Positions 10,801 through 18,829 of a DNA stretch of 64,000 bases are shown here, in pieces. Position 1 is the stretch's first letter. Each line of letters begins with the position of its first letter. The notes below the pieces were generated by a model. That model ran no database searches. It was not told where the DNA came from and was given only the letters and a program-made list of their open reading frames with translations. Source of the stretch: Herbivorax alkaliphila (lineage in GTDB: Bacteria; Bacillota; Clostridia; Acetivibrionales; Acetivibrionaceae); NCBI RefSeq assembly GCF_030848475.1, contig NZ_JAVDDS010000004.1, positions 1 through 64,000 on the forward strand. Reading direction: 5' to 3'. The position numbers and the translations under genes are program-made.

Positions 10801-11995
10801 AATAAATGAGTATAATAAGCAGGTATATTGTTGTACTAATACAAATTGTGGATGGTTTGGCTTAGAGCATAAAGGATTAAATTGTCCATTATGTAGCAGT
10901 CAAATTGAAAAGCATAAATTAATAAAGCCTTGGGGATTTGCACCAAGGGATGGTGTTAATATACCTGAAACGCGTGATATGCAAGAATATTCAACTGTTA
11001 GCATTCCTTCATATTCATCAATGCCTAAGAACTTGAGTGAAATGAAAACAATATTTTCTACAGGTTTAATAAAAATGGAAAACAGAGAAAATCAGTTACT
11101 TGTAATGATAAATAAAGGGCCTAATGATGAGGGGTTTGACTTGTGTAATAAATGTGGTGCTATTGAGCCTGCGGAAAATTTAGAAGATGATAAAAGAAAA
11201 AGAAAGAGACCATATAAAATACCCTTTTTTAAAAATGATACCCAAACATGTTCTCATACAAGAGAGAATATTTATTTAGGTTATGAATTTAACACAGATA
11301 TGCTGGTGTTGGAGATAAAACTTGATGCAGATAAAATTAATATTTCTCAGGAAACATTGAATATATGGGTAATACCAGCATTAACAACGTTTTCAGAAGC
11401 TCTTGCATTAGCGGCAAGTAAAGAACTTGATATAGAATTTAGCGATTTAAAATGTGGATATAGATTAAGATATAATGGAAATTGCATATATGCAGAAATT
11501 TATTTATATGATAGTTTGTCAAGTGGTGCAGGCTATTCAACTAGAGTTGGGGAGCTAATTAATGACGTTTTTGATGGTATTGAAAAAAGGTTGAATGATT
11601 GTGATTGTGAAACCGCATGTCCTAAATGTATACAACATTTTTGGAATCAATCAATAAAGGGATCTCTTGATAGAAAGTCCGGTCTAGAGTTATTACAATG
11701 GCTTAGATATGGGGAAATTGATAAGCAATTGTCTGTTAGCCAACAAAAAGAGTACTTAACCTTGCTTGATACTATAATTAAATTACAATATGGAAATGAA
11801 TGCGGGATTATAGAAACACCTAAAGAAGATGGCTTTGAGATTAAAATAAATGAAAAAGTTAAGCCAATAGTTATTTACCCTGCAATGTGTGCCGTTAATT
11901 CAATTGATAATTATAAAAAAGCAATATTAGTTCCAGATAGGTTATTTAGAGTTGCTATTTCTAATGCATGGAAAATTGTAAGAGATAATTTTTAA
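7847..11995 (+). pseudogene. DUF1998 helicase, C-terminal part (RecA2 lobe plus zinc and DUF1998 domains)
   Basis: The frame is open from 7847, but the first ATG is at 8075 and has no ribosome site, so this is the remainder of the upstream helicase rather than a separate gene. Counting from 8075, several Cys pairs (CINPEC, CEHCG, CPNCG, CNRC) suggest zinc ribbons. FSDSRQRAA near residue 265 is motif IV-like, GIDIG near 639 is motif V, and QRAGRAGRKG near 661 is motif VI. The C-terminus has the DUF1998 signature: YDSLSSGAGYS near 1148, then CDCETACPKC near 1176. The lobe is otherwise intact and not riddled with stops. A programmed or erroneous frame change is therefore possible; I call it frame-disrupted. 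Confidence 0.72.
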
Positions 11996-12039
11996 TATAT
12001 TTTTTAGTTTAAAAAAATAAGAGGCTGTAGTATAAGGAG

Positions 12040-12096
12040 ACTGATAGACTGTAAGTGAAAATGTGTAAATTAACAATATACTTACAGCTTATCAGT
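12040..12096. terminator. Long hairpin between convergent operons
   Basis: Arms at 12040-12056 and 12080-12096 match at 15 of 17 positions around a 23-base AT-rich loop. The position between the ends of the helicase gene and rloB fits a bidirectional terminator or processing hairpin, although T-tracts are weak. Confidence 0.45.
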
Positions 12097-12115
12097 GTGT
12101 CTAATTAAAAGTCTA

Positions 12116-12766
12116 TCATGAGATTTCCATCATAAGTTGTTTAACTAAGGTATGTACATTTGTATAAGGATTCATTTCAGTTATATTTAAGCTTAGTGTT
12201 TTTCCTTCTGACTTATATTTTTTTGCTAATGTTTCAGCATTTTCAATTGCTTTTTCTACATTACCTTTTAAGATGATTTCTCTTATTATTCCTTTAGCAC
12301 CTTTTTTGTAATTTGTAGACAAATGATTGTTTAATTTTTGAGATATTTCATTTTTTCTAAGTTCAAATTTAACTTTCTCAAAATACATTAGTAACCATAT
12401 TTCAAAAAAATAATTTGAAACTAATAGAGTGTAATCTGTATCTGATGATAGAATTTTCAAAATAACAGATTGGATGTTTGGAGGATCATCACAATCAAAA
12501 ACAAGATATTTTTTATAATTCATATATTTTCTATTATTCTCTTCCTTACTCAAAAAATGTTCAGCATAATTATATACTGTTTGAGAATTCCCGTGTACAT
12601 TTTGAATTTCAACTTTGATATCAGTATATTTATTGTTTTTAATTATTTCTACGAAATAATCAAAGTAATTTTTTTCTGTTTTTCCTTCGCAGAATATTAA
12701 AATCTTACCCAAATATTCTTTTTCAAACTCTACAAGCCTACGTGGTGATAATTTAGTTCTTCCCAT
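12116..12766 (-). CDS. rloB: RloB-family TOPRIM protein
   Basis: This 216-residue protein looks like RloB, a TOPRIM-type nuclease-like family. A beta strand leads to CEGKTEKNYF with the conserved Glu at about residue 27, and YLVFDCDD gives the paired Asp residues at about 91 and 93. I chose ATG 12766 because AGGTGG lies eight bases upstream; an earlier GTG at 12778 would overlap that site. It overlaps the end of the upstream ATPase gene by 14 bases, so the two are one operon. By analogy with OLD and PARIS ATPase/TOPRIM pairs the protein may be an effector nuclease held in check by its ATPase partner. Activity here is inferred. Confidence 0.75.
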   Translation of the reverse strand: MGRTKLSPRRLVEFEKEYLGKILIFCEGKTEKNYFDYFVEIIKNNKYTDIKVEIQNVHGNSQTVYNYAEHFLSKEENNRKYMNYKKYLVFDCDDPPNIQSVILKILSSDTDYTLLVSNYFFEIWLLMYFEKVKFELRKNEISQKLNNHLSTNYKKGAKGIIREIILKGNVEKAIENAETLAKKYKSEGKTLSLNITEMNPYTNVHTLVKQLMMEIS

Positions 12767-14036
12767 CTTTTTCACCACCTAAAATATCATCATACTTAAA
12801 AATTGGAATAGCTCCATATTTGCCCTGTAGATAGTCCTTGTTGAAAGTAGCATCTTCTCGAATTTTTCGGTCTGAAAGAGCATATACTTTTGATTCTCCC
12901 TGATAATTTTTATCAACAAATACAACTTCATCACGTCTGAATTGTTCTTTGTTTAATAAAGAGACATCATGAGTTGTAAATATTAACTGAGCTTTCTTAT
13001 TTTCACTAGATTGAAATATATCAATAATTAGTTTTGTCAAAAGTGGATGTAACCTTGCGGATAATTCATCCACAATAAACACTCCACCATTTTCGGTGAG
13101 TTCCACTATGTTTTGTATATAGGCTAAAAACCTTAGAGTTCCTGTGGATTCTTGAAATAAATCAAAGTGTTTTTCTCCAACAATATTTCCATTTTCGTCA
13201 TATATATCATGGATGGTTTTTACCACTTTTTTTCTTTTTTCTTTACCATCATTCTCGTCAATAACTGTTTTTAGCTTAATATCAAGACCTTTTATTCCTA
13301 TGTCTATTTTTTTTAGATACTGCTCTACCTTGAGCCTGAAGTTTTTATCATTAACTAATTTATTGCTTAAACTTACTGCTCCAACTACTTTTTTCACACT
13401 GGATTCAAACCAGATTTCAAAGAATACATTATATTCATTATTAAAAAAATCTATAAAATCCTTTAGAATTATTTCCTTGTTTTTATTTTCTAAAAAATAA
13501 TCCAAAACTGACAAATATAGTCTTTCTTTTGGAACCTTACTGTATTGTTTTAAAATTTTTTGGTATTCTTTTGTGCCTAAAGATATTTCTGTTTTTTTAC
13601 GTTCAAATACTTTTTTATCATTAATATAGTACCATTCATTTATAACTTCTTTAGAAGTACACTCAAACCCATATTGTATTAAGTTACCATTACGATGAAA
13701 GACAATCTCAAACTCAGAAACATCATTAACATGGTCAGTTAACAAAAACGGCTCTAATTTAACTTCTGTTTTTTTATTTTCAAAATCAGTATTTGTATTT
13801 TTAGTATTTGAAATAAATTGTTGAAAAATATACTGTTCAAAAAGAAACATAGCAGAAATTAAATTAGATTTTCCTGAAGCATTAGCACCATAAATTGCTA
13901 TTGTTTTTAATAGTCCAAAATTTTCATCAATTTTTAAAACATGGGAAGGGTGCTGTTTATAAATTGTAGATCTCATGTCTAAAAATATTTCTTCTTTGAA
14001 TGAAGTATAGTTTTTCACTTTAAACATTAAAAGCAT
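12753..14036 (-). CDS. rloA: RloA-type AAA ATPase (ABC/SMC-like), partner of RloB
   Basis: This 427-residue AAA15/AAA21-type ATPase has Walker A GANASGKS at 50-57, a signature-like ESTGTLRFL near 300, Walker B VFIVDELSARLHP near 320 and a switch His in TTHD near 356. Such proteins pair with RloB next to restriction systems, and resemble the ATPase halves of OLD-like and PARIS systems. The start has GGAGG eight bases upstream. The gene is transcribed towards the helicase operon and is first in its two-gene operon. All catalytic motifs are present, so it should hydrolyse ATP. Role in phage defence is inferred from family and neighbourhood. Confidence 0.78.
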   Translation of the reverse strand: MLLMFKVKNYTSFKEEIFLDMRSTIYKQHPSHVLKIDENFGLLKTIAIYGANASGKSNLISAMFLFEQYIFQQFISNTKNTNTDFENKKTEVKLEPFLLTDHVNDVSEFEIVFHRNGNLIQYGFECTSKEVINEWYYINDKKVFERKKTEISLGTKEYQKILKQYSKVPKERLYLSVLDYFLENKNKEIILKDFIDFFNNEYNVFFEIWFESSVKKVVGAVSLSNKLVNDKNFRLKVEQYLKKIDIGIKGLDIKLKTVIDENDGKEKRKKVVKTIHDIYDENGNIVGEKHFDLFQESTGTLRFLAYIQNIVELTENGGVFIVDELSARLHPLLTKLIIDIFQSSENKKAQLIFTTHDVSLLNKEQFRRDEVVFVDKNYQGESKVYALSDRKIREDATFNKDYLQGKYGAIPIFKYDDILGGEKDGKN

Positions 14037-14379
14037 GTGTTATTCCTCCACAAGTCATTATATATTAATATTATAACCAAACAATAAAAAAATCAATATT
14101 TTTACGAAAATTTCGAAGAAAACTATAGTTCTCATTAAAAATATAAAAAAATCAAGACTATAATTAGTATATTTCAAAATTTTTAGGTAACATGCATTGA
14201 CAATGGTATTATATGGCGATGTATTCTAAATATTGTTAAGTATATTATGCATAATTATGAAGAATATGTATATGTTAAATAGACACTCTGAAAAGATTAG
14301 TAAACATAATGAAAGTTACTTAAATAATGCAAGCATAAATAATATAAATGATAATTTTGACAGTATTTATAGAGTGTAT

Positions 14380-14576
14380 TCAGACGTCTTTTTTATTTTC
14401 TATATATTGAACCCTATCAGCTAACTCAAGAAGTTTAACATTTGACTTCCAAACTCTTATTAATATCTTTTGAGCTGTGAAGGAATCAATATTAGTTTTA
14501 AAATGATGTTGCATTATTTAGGACACCAAGCCACATGATACTTACGTGAATACACTATATTATTATTAGATTTATA
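14380..14576 (-). pseudogene. Internally deleted relic of IS200/IS605-type transposase tnpA
   Basis: Read on the minus strand, about 14516-14576 encodes EYKSNNNIVYSRKYHVAWCP, the characteristic N-terminus of Y1 HUH transposases of this group (usual form SNNNVVYSCKYHVVWCPKYRR). A stop follows directly after PK. A second patch ending in QYIENKKDV and a stop at 14380-14382 resembles the family's C-terminal QYIENQ. Only about 0.2 kb separates the ends where about 0.4 kb is expected, so the catalytic HUH centre and much else is lost. No tnpB is visible. Confidence 0.65.
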
Positions 14577-14604
14577 TTCAATACTTGCATTATATACCTT
14601 AATT

Positions 14605-14628
14605 TTAAATAATACGAGTATTATTTAA
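14605..14628. repeat. 24-base palindrome
   Basis: Two 11-base arms (14605-14615 and 14618-14628) are perfectly complementary around a GA centre. It could be an operator or part of the end of the decayed insertion sequence. No T-tract follows. Confidence 0.4.
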
Positions 14629-14651
14629 GAAGATTTTAAAAGATTTACGAT

Positions 14652-14682
14652 TAAATCCCCATATCTGAAGAAAGGGGATTTA
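14652..14682. repeat. Hairpin, possible left-end hairpin of the IS relic
   Basis: TAAATCCCC at 14652-14660 pairs perfectly with GGGGATTTA at 14674-14682 across 13 bases. It lies upstream of the tnpA relic, where IS200/IS605 elements carry a subterminal hairpin recognised by TnpA. The link to the element is inference. Confidence 0.4.
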
Positions 14683-14848
14683 CGCGATACATGATAAATT
14701 AGTTTAATTATTTAGGGAGGTTAATTACTCACAATAGAATTAAAAGAAAAAGAGCTGATTTTACATAAAATTAATTTTTTTTAGTGAAACAAATTATAAA
14801 TAGTAGGCGTCTAATTATACAAATAAGTTTTTATGGAGGGTGATTTAT

Positions 14849-16129
14849 ATGTTTAGGTTAAAAAGGGTAGCTGCTATAGGTATTTGTTGTACAATAGTAA
14901 CAACAGGTGCTGTATGGGCAGTGCTTAAGGATGAACCTGTAGATGACAAATCAAGAAATCAACCAGTTTTATTACCTGTTGATGATGAAAAAAAGGATTC
15001 AGAAGTTGAAATAAGGCCTGTAACAGAAGGTATTCCTATTCAGGTTAATGGTAATTGGCTTCAATTAGATGTAGAACCTTTTATTGAAAATGATCGAACG
15101 TTAATACCTTTACGTGGTATTATGGAAGAATTGGGTGCTGATGTGGGTTGGAATGGAGAAGAAAGATATGTTACAGTTGATAAGGATGACATTAGTATTA
15201 AATTGTATATTGGAAGTGACATTGCAACAGTTATAAGAGAGGGAGGAAAAGAAGAAAAAGTAGAACTTGATGTTGCTGCAAAAATTGTAAATGACAGAAC
15301 TTTTATTCCAGGACGCTTTGTAAGTGAGACTTTAGGTGCAGAAGTTGATTGGGATTCAGCGCAAAGAGCTATGATTGTAAACACAGAAATTGAAGGGGAG
15401 ATACCAGAAGATAGAGTTTCAGAAGTAGATTTTGAAATTATAGATAGAACAAAAATAAATGAAAATGAGGTCTTGTCAAAATGGTATCAAAATAACTACA
15501 AAAAAGAAGGCATATATACATTAAAGGATGGAGATTGGAAATATGCTCTTATATCTGCCGGTGAAAAAATGACAGGCGGTTATAATGTAAAAATACACAG
15601 AATAACAGAACCATCACCTACAGAAGCACATGTTTATGCCCAAGTAATGGAACCTGATGAAAATAGTTTTGTAACTATGGCAATAACATACCCAAATGTG
15701 TTGATTAGATTCAATAAAAATGATATAGTAAAAGTAGATGGAGAAATAATAGATTCAGAGAGTGGTATAGAGCCAAATGATGAGGTTGATAAGTCACTAA
15801 ATGAAATGGGAAATGCTATACCTGCTGATTTAGTTAAAGAAATGAAGCTATTCTCCTTAATGAATGAAGAAATAAAGACATTTACCGATGAAGAAGCAAA
15901 GGAAATAATAGATGTATTAAATTCAGGCAAAACATATACTGGAGCATATATTATGATGCTGGCAGGTAATAATATTCAAGTGGAATTTAAAAACGGTTCA
16001 AATATTAAGTTAACAAGCTATGGAAATGAGAATCATGTAATACTATCGGGAGAAATTGATGGAGAACATATGAATTACTGTATAATTGCTCCAGAGGTTG
16101 GTAAAATTCTTTTAGATGTAAAAGATTAA
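14849..16129 (+). CDS. Secreted or surface protein with copper amine oxidase N-terminal-like domain
   Basis: A hydrophobic N-terminus (about residues 5-25) serves as signal peptide or anchor. It is followed by an acidic linker and then a tandem copper_amine_oxidase_N/stalk-type domain at about 45-180, recognisable from DRTLIPLRGIMEELGADVGW and the second half DRTFIPGRFVSETLGAEVDW. The C-terminal 240 residues are not recognised. These domains are common in Clostridial wall proteins and have no amine oxidase activity by themselves. I chose ATG 14849 over GTG 14840 because GGAGGG ends at 14840. It stands alone, closed by a strong terminator at 16179-16210. Confidence 0.75.
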   Translation: MFRLKRVAAIGICCTIVTTGAVWAVLKDEPVDDKSRNQPVLLPVDDEKKDSEVEIRPVTEGIPIQVNGNWLQLDVEPFIENDRTLIPLRGIMEELGADVGWNGEERYVTVDKDDISIKLYIGSDIATVIREGGKEEKVELDVAAKIVNDRTFIPGRFVSETLGAEVDWDSAQRAMIVNTEIEGEIPEDRVSEVDFEIIDRTKINENEVLSKWYQNNYKKEGIYTLKDGDWKYALISAGEKMTGGYNVKIHRITEPSPTEAHVYAQVMEPDENSFVTMAITYPNVLIRFNKNDIVKVDGEIIDSESGIEPNDEVDKSLNEMGNAIPADLVKEMKLFSLMNEEIKTFTDEEAKEIIDVLNSGKTYTGAYIMMLAGNNIQVEFKNGSNIKLTSYGNENHVILSGEIDGEHMNYCIIAPEVGKILLDVKD

Positions 16130-16178
16130 TTTAGACTTAGCCTTTTTAATATAGATTTATATTTTAGATTTATTTTGA

Positions 16179-16210
16179 GCCCCAGTAAAAATTACTGGGG
16201 TTCTTTATTT
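16179..16210 (+). terminator. Rho-independent terminator of the surface-protein gene
   Basis: CCCCAGTAA at 16180-16188 pairs perfectly with TTACTGGGG at 16192-16200 around a short A loop, followed by a T-rich run. Confidence 0.88.
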
Positions 16211-16272
16211 TTACTTATGAGTTTTGCAACAAAGTAAAAAATCTAAGAGAGAAGATTCAGTTTTTTCCTTTT

Positions 16273-16315
16273 AAAAAAGCTACTAAAATATAATTATATT
16301 TTAGTAGCTTTTTTT
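16273..16315 (-). terminator. Terminator of tRNA-Leu, possibly bidirectional
   Basis: A long perfect stem AAAAAGCTACTAAAATATA / TATATTTTAGTAGCTTTTT lies immediately 3' of the minus-strand tRNA, with runs of A and T on either side, so it can stop transcription from both directions. Confidence 0.8.
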
Positions 16316-16397
16316 GGTGCGGACGGTGGGACTCGAACCCACATGCTCGCGCATACGCCCCTCAAGCGTACGTGTCTGCCAGTTCCACCACGACCGC
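16315..16397 (-). tRNA. tRNA-Leu (anticodon GAG)
   Basis: The reverse strand folds as a class II tRNA: acceptor GCGGTCG, D-arm with GTGGAACTGGCAGAC, anticodon stem TACGC/GCGTA with loop TTGAGGG, a variable arm and T-loop GGTTCGAGTCC. Anticodon GAG reads the Leu codons CUC and CUU. The CCA end is encoded (16315-16317). In the acceptor stem, positions 5 and 68 are both T, a U-U mismatch. A perfect promoter lies upstream at 16429-16457. Confidence 0.95.
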
Positions 16398-16428
16398 ATG
16401 ATGAAATTTACTTTTTCAAGCATAATAA

Positions 16429-16457
16429 ATTATACTAGCATATATTTTAGGTGTCAA
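16429..16457 (-). promoter_or_regulatory. Consensus sigma-A promoter of tRNA-Leu
   Basis: On the minus strand, TTGACA (16452-16457) and TATAAT (16429-16434) are separated by exactly 17 bases; both hexamers match consensus, as expected for a stable RNA gene. Confidence 0.88.
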
Positions 16458-16508
16458 TAGTTTTAAATAAAATAACTTATAAATTTAAAACAAAAATGCA
16501 AAAACTGT

Positions 16509-16537
16509 TTGACATTTTGGAAGAAAGATGTTAAAAT
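16509..16537 (+). promoter_or_regulatory. Sigma-A promoter of the lysine/diaminopimelate operon
   Basis: TTGACA at 16509-16514 and TAAAAT at 16532-16537 with a 17-base spacer, about 35 bases ahead of the riboswitch. Confidence 0.8.
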
Positions 16538-16561
16538 ATTTGCAAATAATGATAAATGATA

Positions 16562-16740
16562 TGGTGAGGTTGATAGAGGAGCAGTTTTCATTAGTACAAT
16601 TCTTGAAAAGTTAGGGCTTTAATGATGGAGTTTGAAAGGGAAGGCTGCCGAAGAATGTACTGCCCTTTAAGAGTATGTTCTGGTTGTGTGGTTAATAGCT
16701 GTATAACTGTCATCATATAAGTTGATGGAGTGCTATCAGT
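16562..16740 (+). promoter_or_regulatory. Lysine riboswitch (L-box)
   Basis: The hallmark blocks of the L-box occur in order: GATAGAGGAGC at 16572-16582, TTGAAAGGGAAGGCTGCCGAAG around 16632-16653 (conserved GAAAGG and GCCGAAG), ACTGTCA near 16706-16712 and GCTATC at 16732-16737. GATAG and CTATC form the closing P1 helix. Bound lysine should stabilise the aptamer and allow the terminator at 16789-16815 to form, shutting down asd and the genes after it. Confidence 0.9.
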
Positions 16741-16788
16741 TCAAAGCAAAAGGTGTTATAAAAATTTCTAATATCTTAAAATTTTGAA

Positions 16789-16815
16789 CTGCTGGTTAAA
16801 TACCAGCTTTTTTAA
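16789..16815 (+). terminator. Riboswitch-controlled terminator upstream of asd
   Basis: CTGCTGGT and ACCAGC (16791-16796 with 16802-16807) form a stem followed by TTTTTT, placed between the L-box and the asd start. It is the expression platform of the riboswitch. Confidence 0.82.
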
Positions 16816-16850
16816 TTTATTTTCACTGAAAAACTTAGGAGGTAATTTTA

Positions 16851-17849
16851 ATGAAACAAGTAAACCTAGCAGTTGTAGGTGCAACTGGAATGGTTGGAAG
16901 AACATTTTTAAAAGTATTAGAGGAAAGAAAGTTGCCTATAGAAAAAATATATTTCTTTTCTTCAAAGCGTTCAGCAGGTAAAAAAATAACTTTTAATGGA
17001 GAAGAGTATACTGTTGAAGAGTTGACAGAAAAATCATTTGACAGAGGAATTGATATAGCCTTATTTTCAGCAGGGGGAAGTACAAGTAAAAAGTATGCAC
17101 CTATTGCTGCAGAAAAAGGCTGTGTGGTAATTGACAATAGTAGTTGCTGGAGGATGGATTCTAAAGTTCCTCTAGTTGTTCCTGAGGTAAATCCAGAAGA
17201 TATTTCTTGGCATGAAGGTATTATTGCCAATCCTAATTGTTCCACAATACAAGCTGTTGTGCCTTTAAAGGCATTAGATGATAAGTACAAAATTAAGAGA
17301 ATAGTATATTCAACATACCAAGCTGTATCAGGTGCTGGGTTGGATGGGTATAAAGATTTGGAAAGAGGACTTAAAGGTGAAGAACCTGAAAAGTTTCAAC
17401 ATCAGATAGCAGGTAACTGTTTACCACATATTGATGTATTTCTTCCTGATGGATACACCAAGGAAGAGAAAAAAATGATTGACGAAACAAGGAAAATTTT
17501 AGGAAAAAAAGATTTAAAGGTCACAGCTACAACAGTAAGAGTACCTGTATTTAACTCTCATAGTGAATCAGTTAATGTTGAGTTTGAAAAGGAGTTTGAT
17601 TTAGATGAGTTAAAAGAAGTATTAAAAAATGCTCCAGGAGTCGTTGTTGAGGACGATGTTTCAAAAAACATTTATCCATTAGCACTAAATGCAAATGGTA
17701 AAGATGAAACTTTTGTAGGAAGAATACGACGTGATGAAAGTGTTGAAAGCGGGATAAATTTTTGGGTTGTGGCAGATAATATCAGAAAAGGTGCGGCAAC
17801 AAATACCGTTCAGATTGCTCAAGAATTAATTAAAAAGTGGAATGAATAG
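16851..17849 (+). CDS. asd: Aspartate-semialdehyde dehydrogenase
   Basis: It reduces aspartyl phosphate to aspartate semialdehyde with NADPH, the branch-point step to lysine, threonine and methionine. The 332-residue length is normal. The nucleotide-binding GATGMVG lies at 10-16 and the catalytic Cys in NPNCST near residue 129, with a C-terminal dimerisation domain. GGAGG precedes the ATG. As first gene after the lysine riboswitch, it is repressed by lysine, and it starts a run asd-dapA-dapB-ACT. Kinase for the preceding step (lysC) is not in the window. Confidence 0.95.
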   Translation: MKQVNLAVVGATGMVGRTFLKVLEERKLPIEKIYFFSSKRSAGKKITFNGEEYTVEELTEKSFDRGIDIALFSAGGSTSKKYAPIAAEKGCVVIDNSSCWRMDSKVPLVVPEVNPEDISWHEGIIANPNCSTIQAVVPLKALDDKYKIKRIVYSTYQAVSGAGLDGYKDLERGLKGEEPEKFQHQIAGNCLPHIDVFLPDGYTKEEKKMIDETRKILGKKDLKVTATTVRVPVFNSHSESVNVEFEKEFDLDELKEVLKNAPGVVVEDDVSKNIYPLALNANGKDETFVGRIRRDESVESGINFWVVADNIRKGAATNTVQIAQELIKKWNE

Positions 17850-17878
17850 TACAATAAATCTAAAGAAGGGGTGTTTTC

Positions 17879-18757
17879 ATGAGTAAACCAATATTTACAG
17901 GAGCAGGCGTGGCAATTATTACTCCATTTAAAGAAAATGGTGTTGATTTTGAAAAATTAGGAGAACTTATTGATTTTCAGGTTAAAGAAGGTATTGACTC
18001 ATTAATTATTTGTGGAACAACAGGTGAAGCATCGACAATGCCAGATGATGAACATAAGTCAGTTATAAAATTTGCTGTGGACAGAGTAAACAAAAAAATA
18101 CCTGTTATTGCAGGGACGGGAAGCAATGATACAAATCATGCGATTGACCTTAGCAAGTATGCAGAAAAGGTTGGTGCAGATGCAATACTCACAGTAACTC
18201 CATACTATAACAAGACAAACCAGAAAGGGCTTTATAAACATTTTAAAGCTATTGCAGACAGTGTTAAAATACCTGTTGTTTTATATAATGTGCCGGGGAG
18301 AACAAATCTTAATATTGAGCCTGAGACAGTAAAAGATTTGTCCCAAATTGATAATATTGTTGCAATTAAAGAATGTAACATTGAACAAGTTGCAGATATC
18401 ATTAATCTTTGTGACGATGACTTTGCTGTTTATTCGGGTAATGACAACTTAGCTCTGCCGTTGTTATCTCTAGGAGGTAAAGGTCTTGTCTCTGTTATGG
18501 CAAATGTTATTCCTAAACAGACACATGATATGGTTGATAAGTATCTTTCAGGTGATACAGAAGGAGCTAGAAAAATACAGCTTAAATACATGGATTTAAT
18601 TAATGCATTTTTCATGGATGTAAGCCCTATACCTTTAAAAGAGGCTATGAACCTTATGGGAATGAATGTAGGAAACTGTCGTTTGCCTTTGGTGGGCTTA
18701 GAAGAAGAAAAAGTTGCAGAATTAAAGAATGTTTTGAAAAAATACGAGTTGATTTAG
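17879..18757 (+). CDS. dapA: 4-hydroxy-tetrahydrodipicolinate synthase
   Basis: It condenses pyruvate with aspartate semialdehyde, the committed step to diaminopimelate and lysine. It is a TIM-barrel aldolase of 292 residues, the usual length. The GTTGEAS motif (45-51) binds pyruvate, YNVPGRT lies near 135, and the Schiff-base Lys is in AIKEC at about 163. It lies 29 bases after asd, with GAAGGGG upstream of the ATG. In a spore-former its product also feeds dipicolinate. No unusual features. Confidence 0.95.
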   Translation: MSKPIFTGAGVAIITPFKENGVDFEKLGELIDFQVKEGIDSLIICGTTGEASTMPDDEHKSVIKFAVDRVNKKIPVIAGTGSNDTNHAIDLSKYAEKVGADAILTVTPYYNKTNQKGLYKHFKAIADSVKIPVVLYNVPGRTNLNIEPETVKDLSQIDNIVAIKECNIEQVADIINLCDDDFAVYSGNDNLALPLLSLGGKGLVSVMANVIPKQTHDMVDKYLSGDTEGARKIQLKYMDLINAFFMDVSPIPLKEAMNLMGMNVGNCRLPLVGLEEEKVAELKNVLKKYELI

Positions 18758-18762
18758 TTTTT

Positions 18763-18780
18763 ACGCCGTCTAAACGGCGT
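18763..18780 (+). terminator. Short hairpin between dapA and dapB
   Basis: ACGCCGT and ACGGCGT (18763-18769, 18774-18780) form a GC-rich stem with a 4-base loop but no T-run, so it more likely stabilises the upstream mRNA or only attenuates. Confidence 0.45.
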
Positions 18781-18829
18781 TTGCTAAATTATCAAATAGT
18801 ATACTAAAGTTAAAGGAAGTGCGAACCAA

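Larger units (their letters stand above)
14037..14848. other. Gap holding an IS200/IS605 relic and two palindromes
   Basis: No intact gene is seen in these 812 bases. On the minus strand there is a broken tnpA (14380-14576). Beyond it lie a 24-base palindrome at 14605-14628 and a 9-base perfect stem at 14652-14660/14674-14682. The remaining bases are very AT-rich and include the upstream regions of rloA (minus strand) and of the surface-protein gene (plus strand). Confidence 0.6.

Noticed and set aside
608-11995. Calling the island Druantia or DISARM outright
   Set aside because: Only the helicase resembles those systems; the expected DruA-D/DruH, methyltransferase or PLD partners are absent.
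14233-14424. Small plus-strand open frame of 63 codons
   Set aside because: It lies partly over the minus-strand tnpA relic, has no ribosome site, and its composition looks like random AT-rich sequence.
16784-16981. 65-codon open frame overlapping the asd start
   Set aside because: It runs through the riboswitch terminator and into asd in another frame, with no ribosome site.
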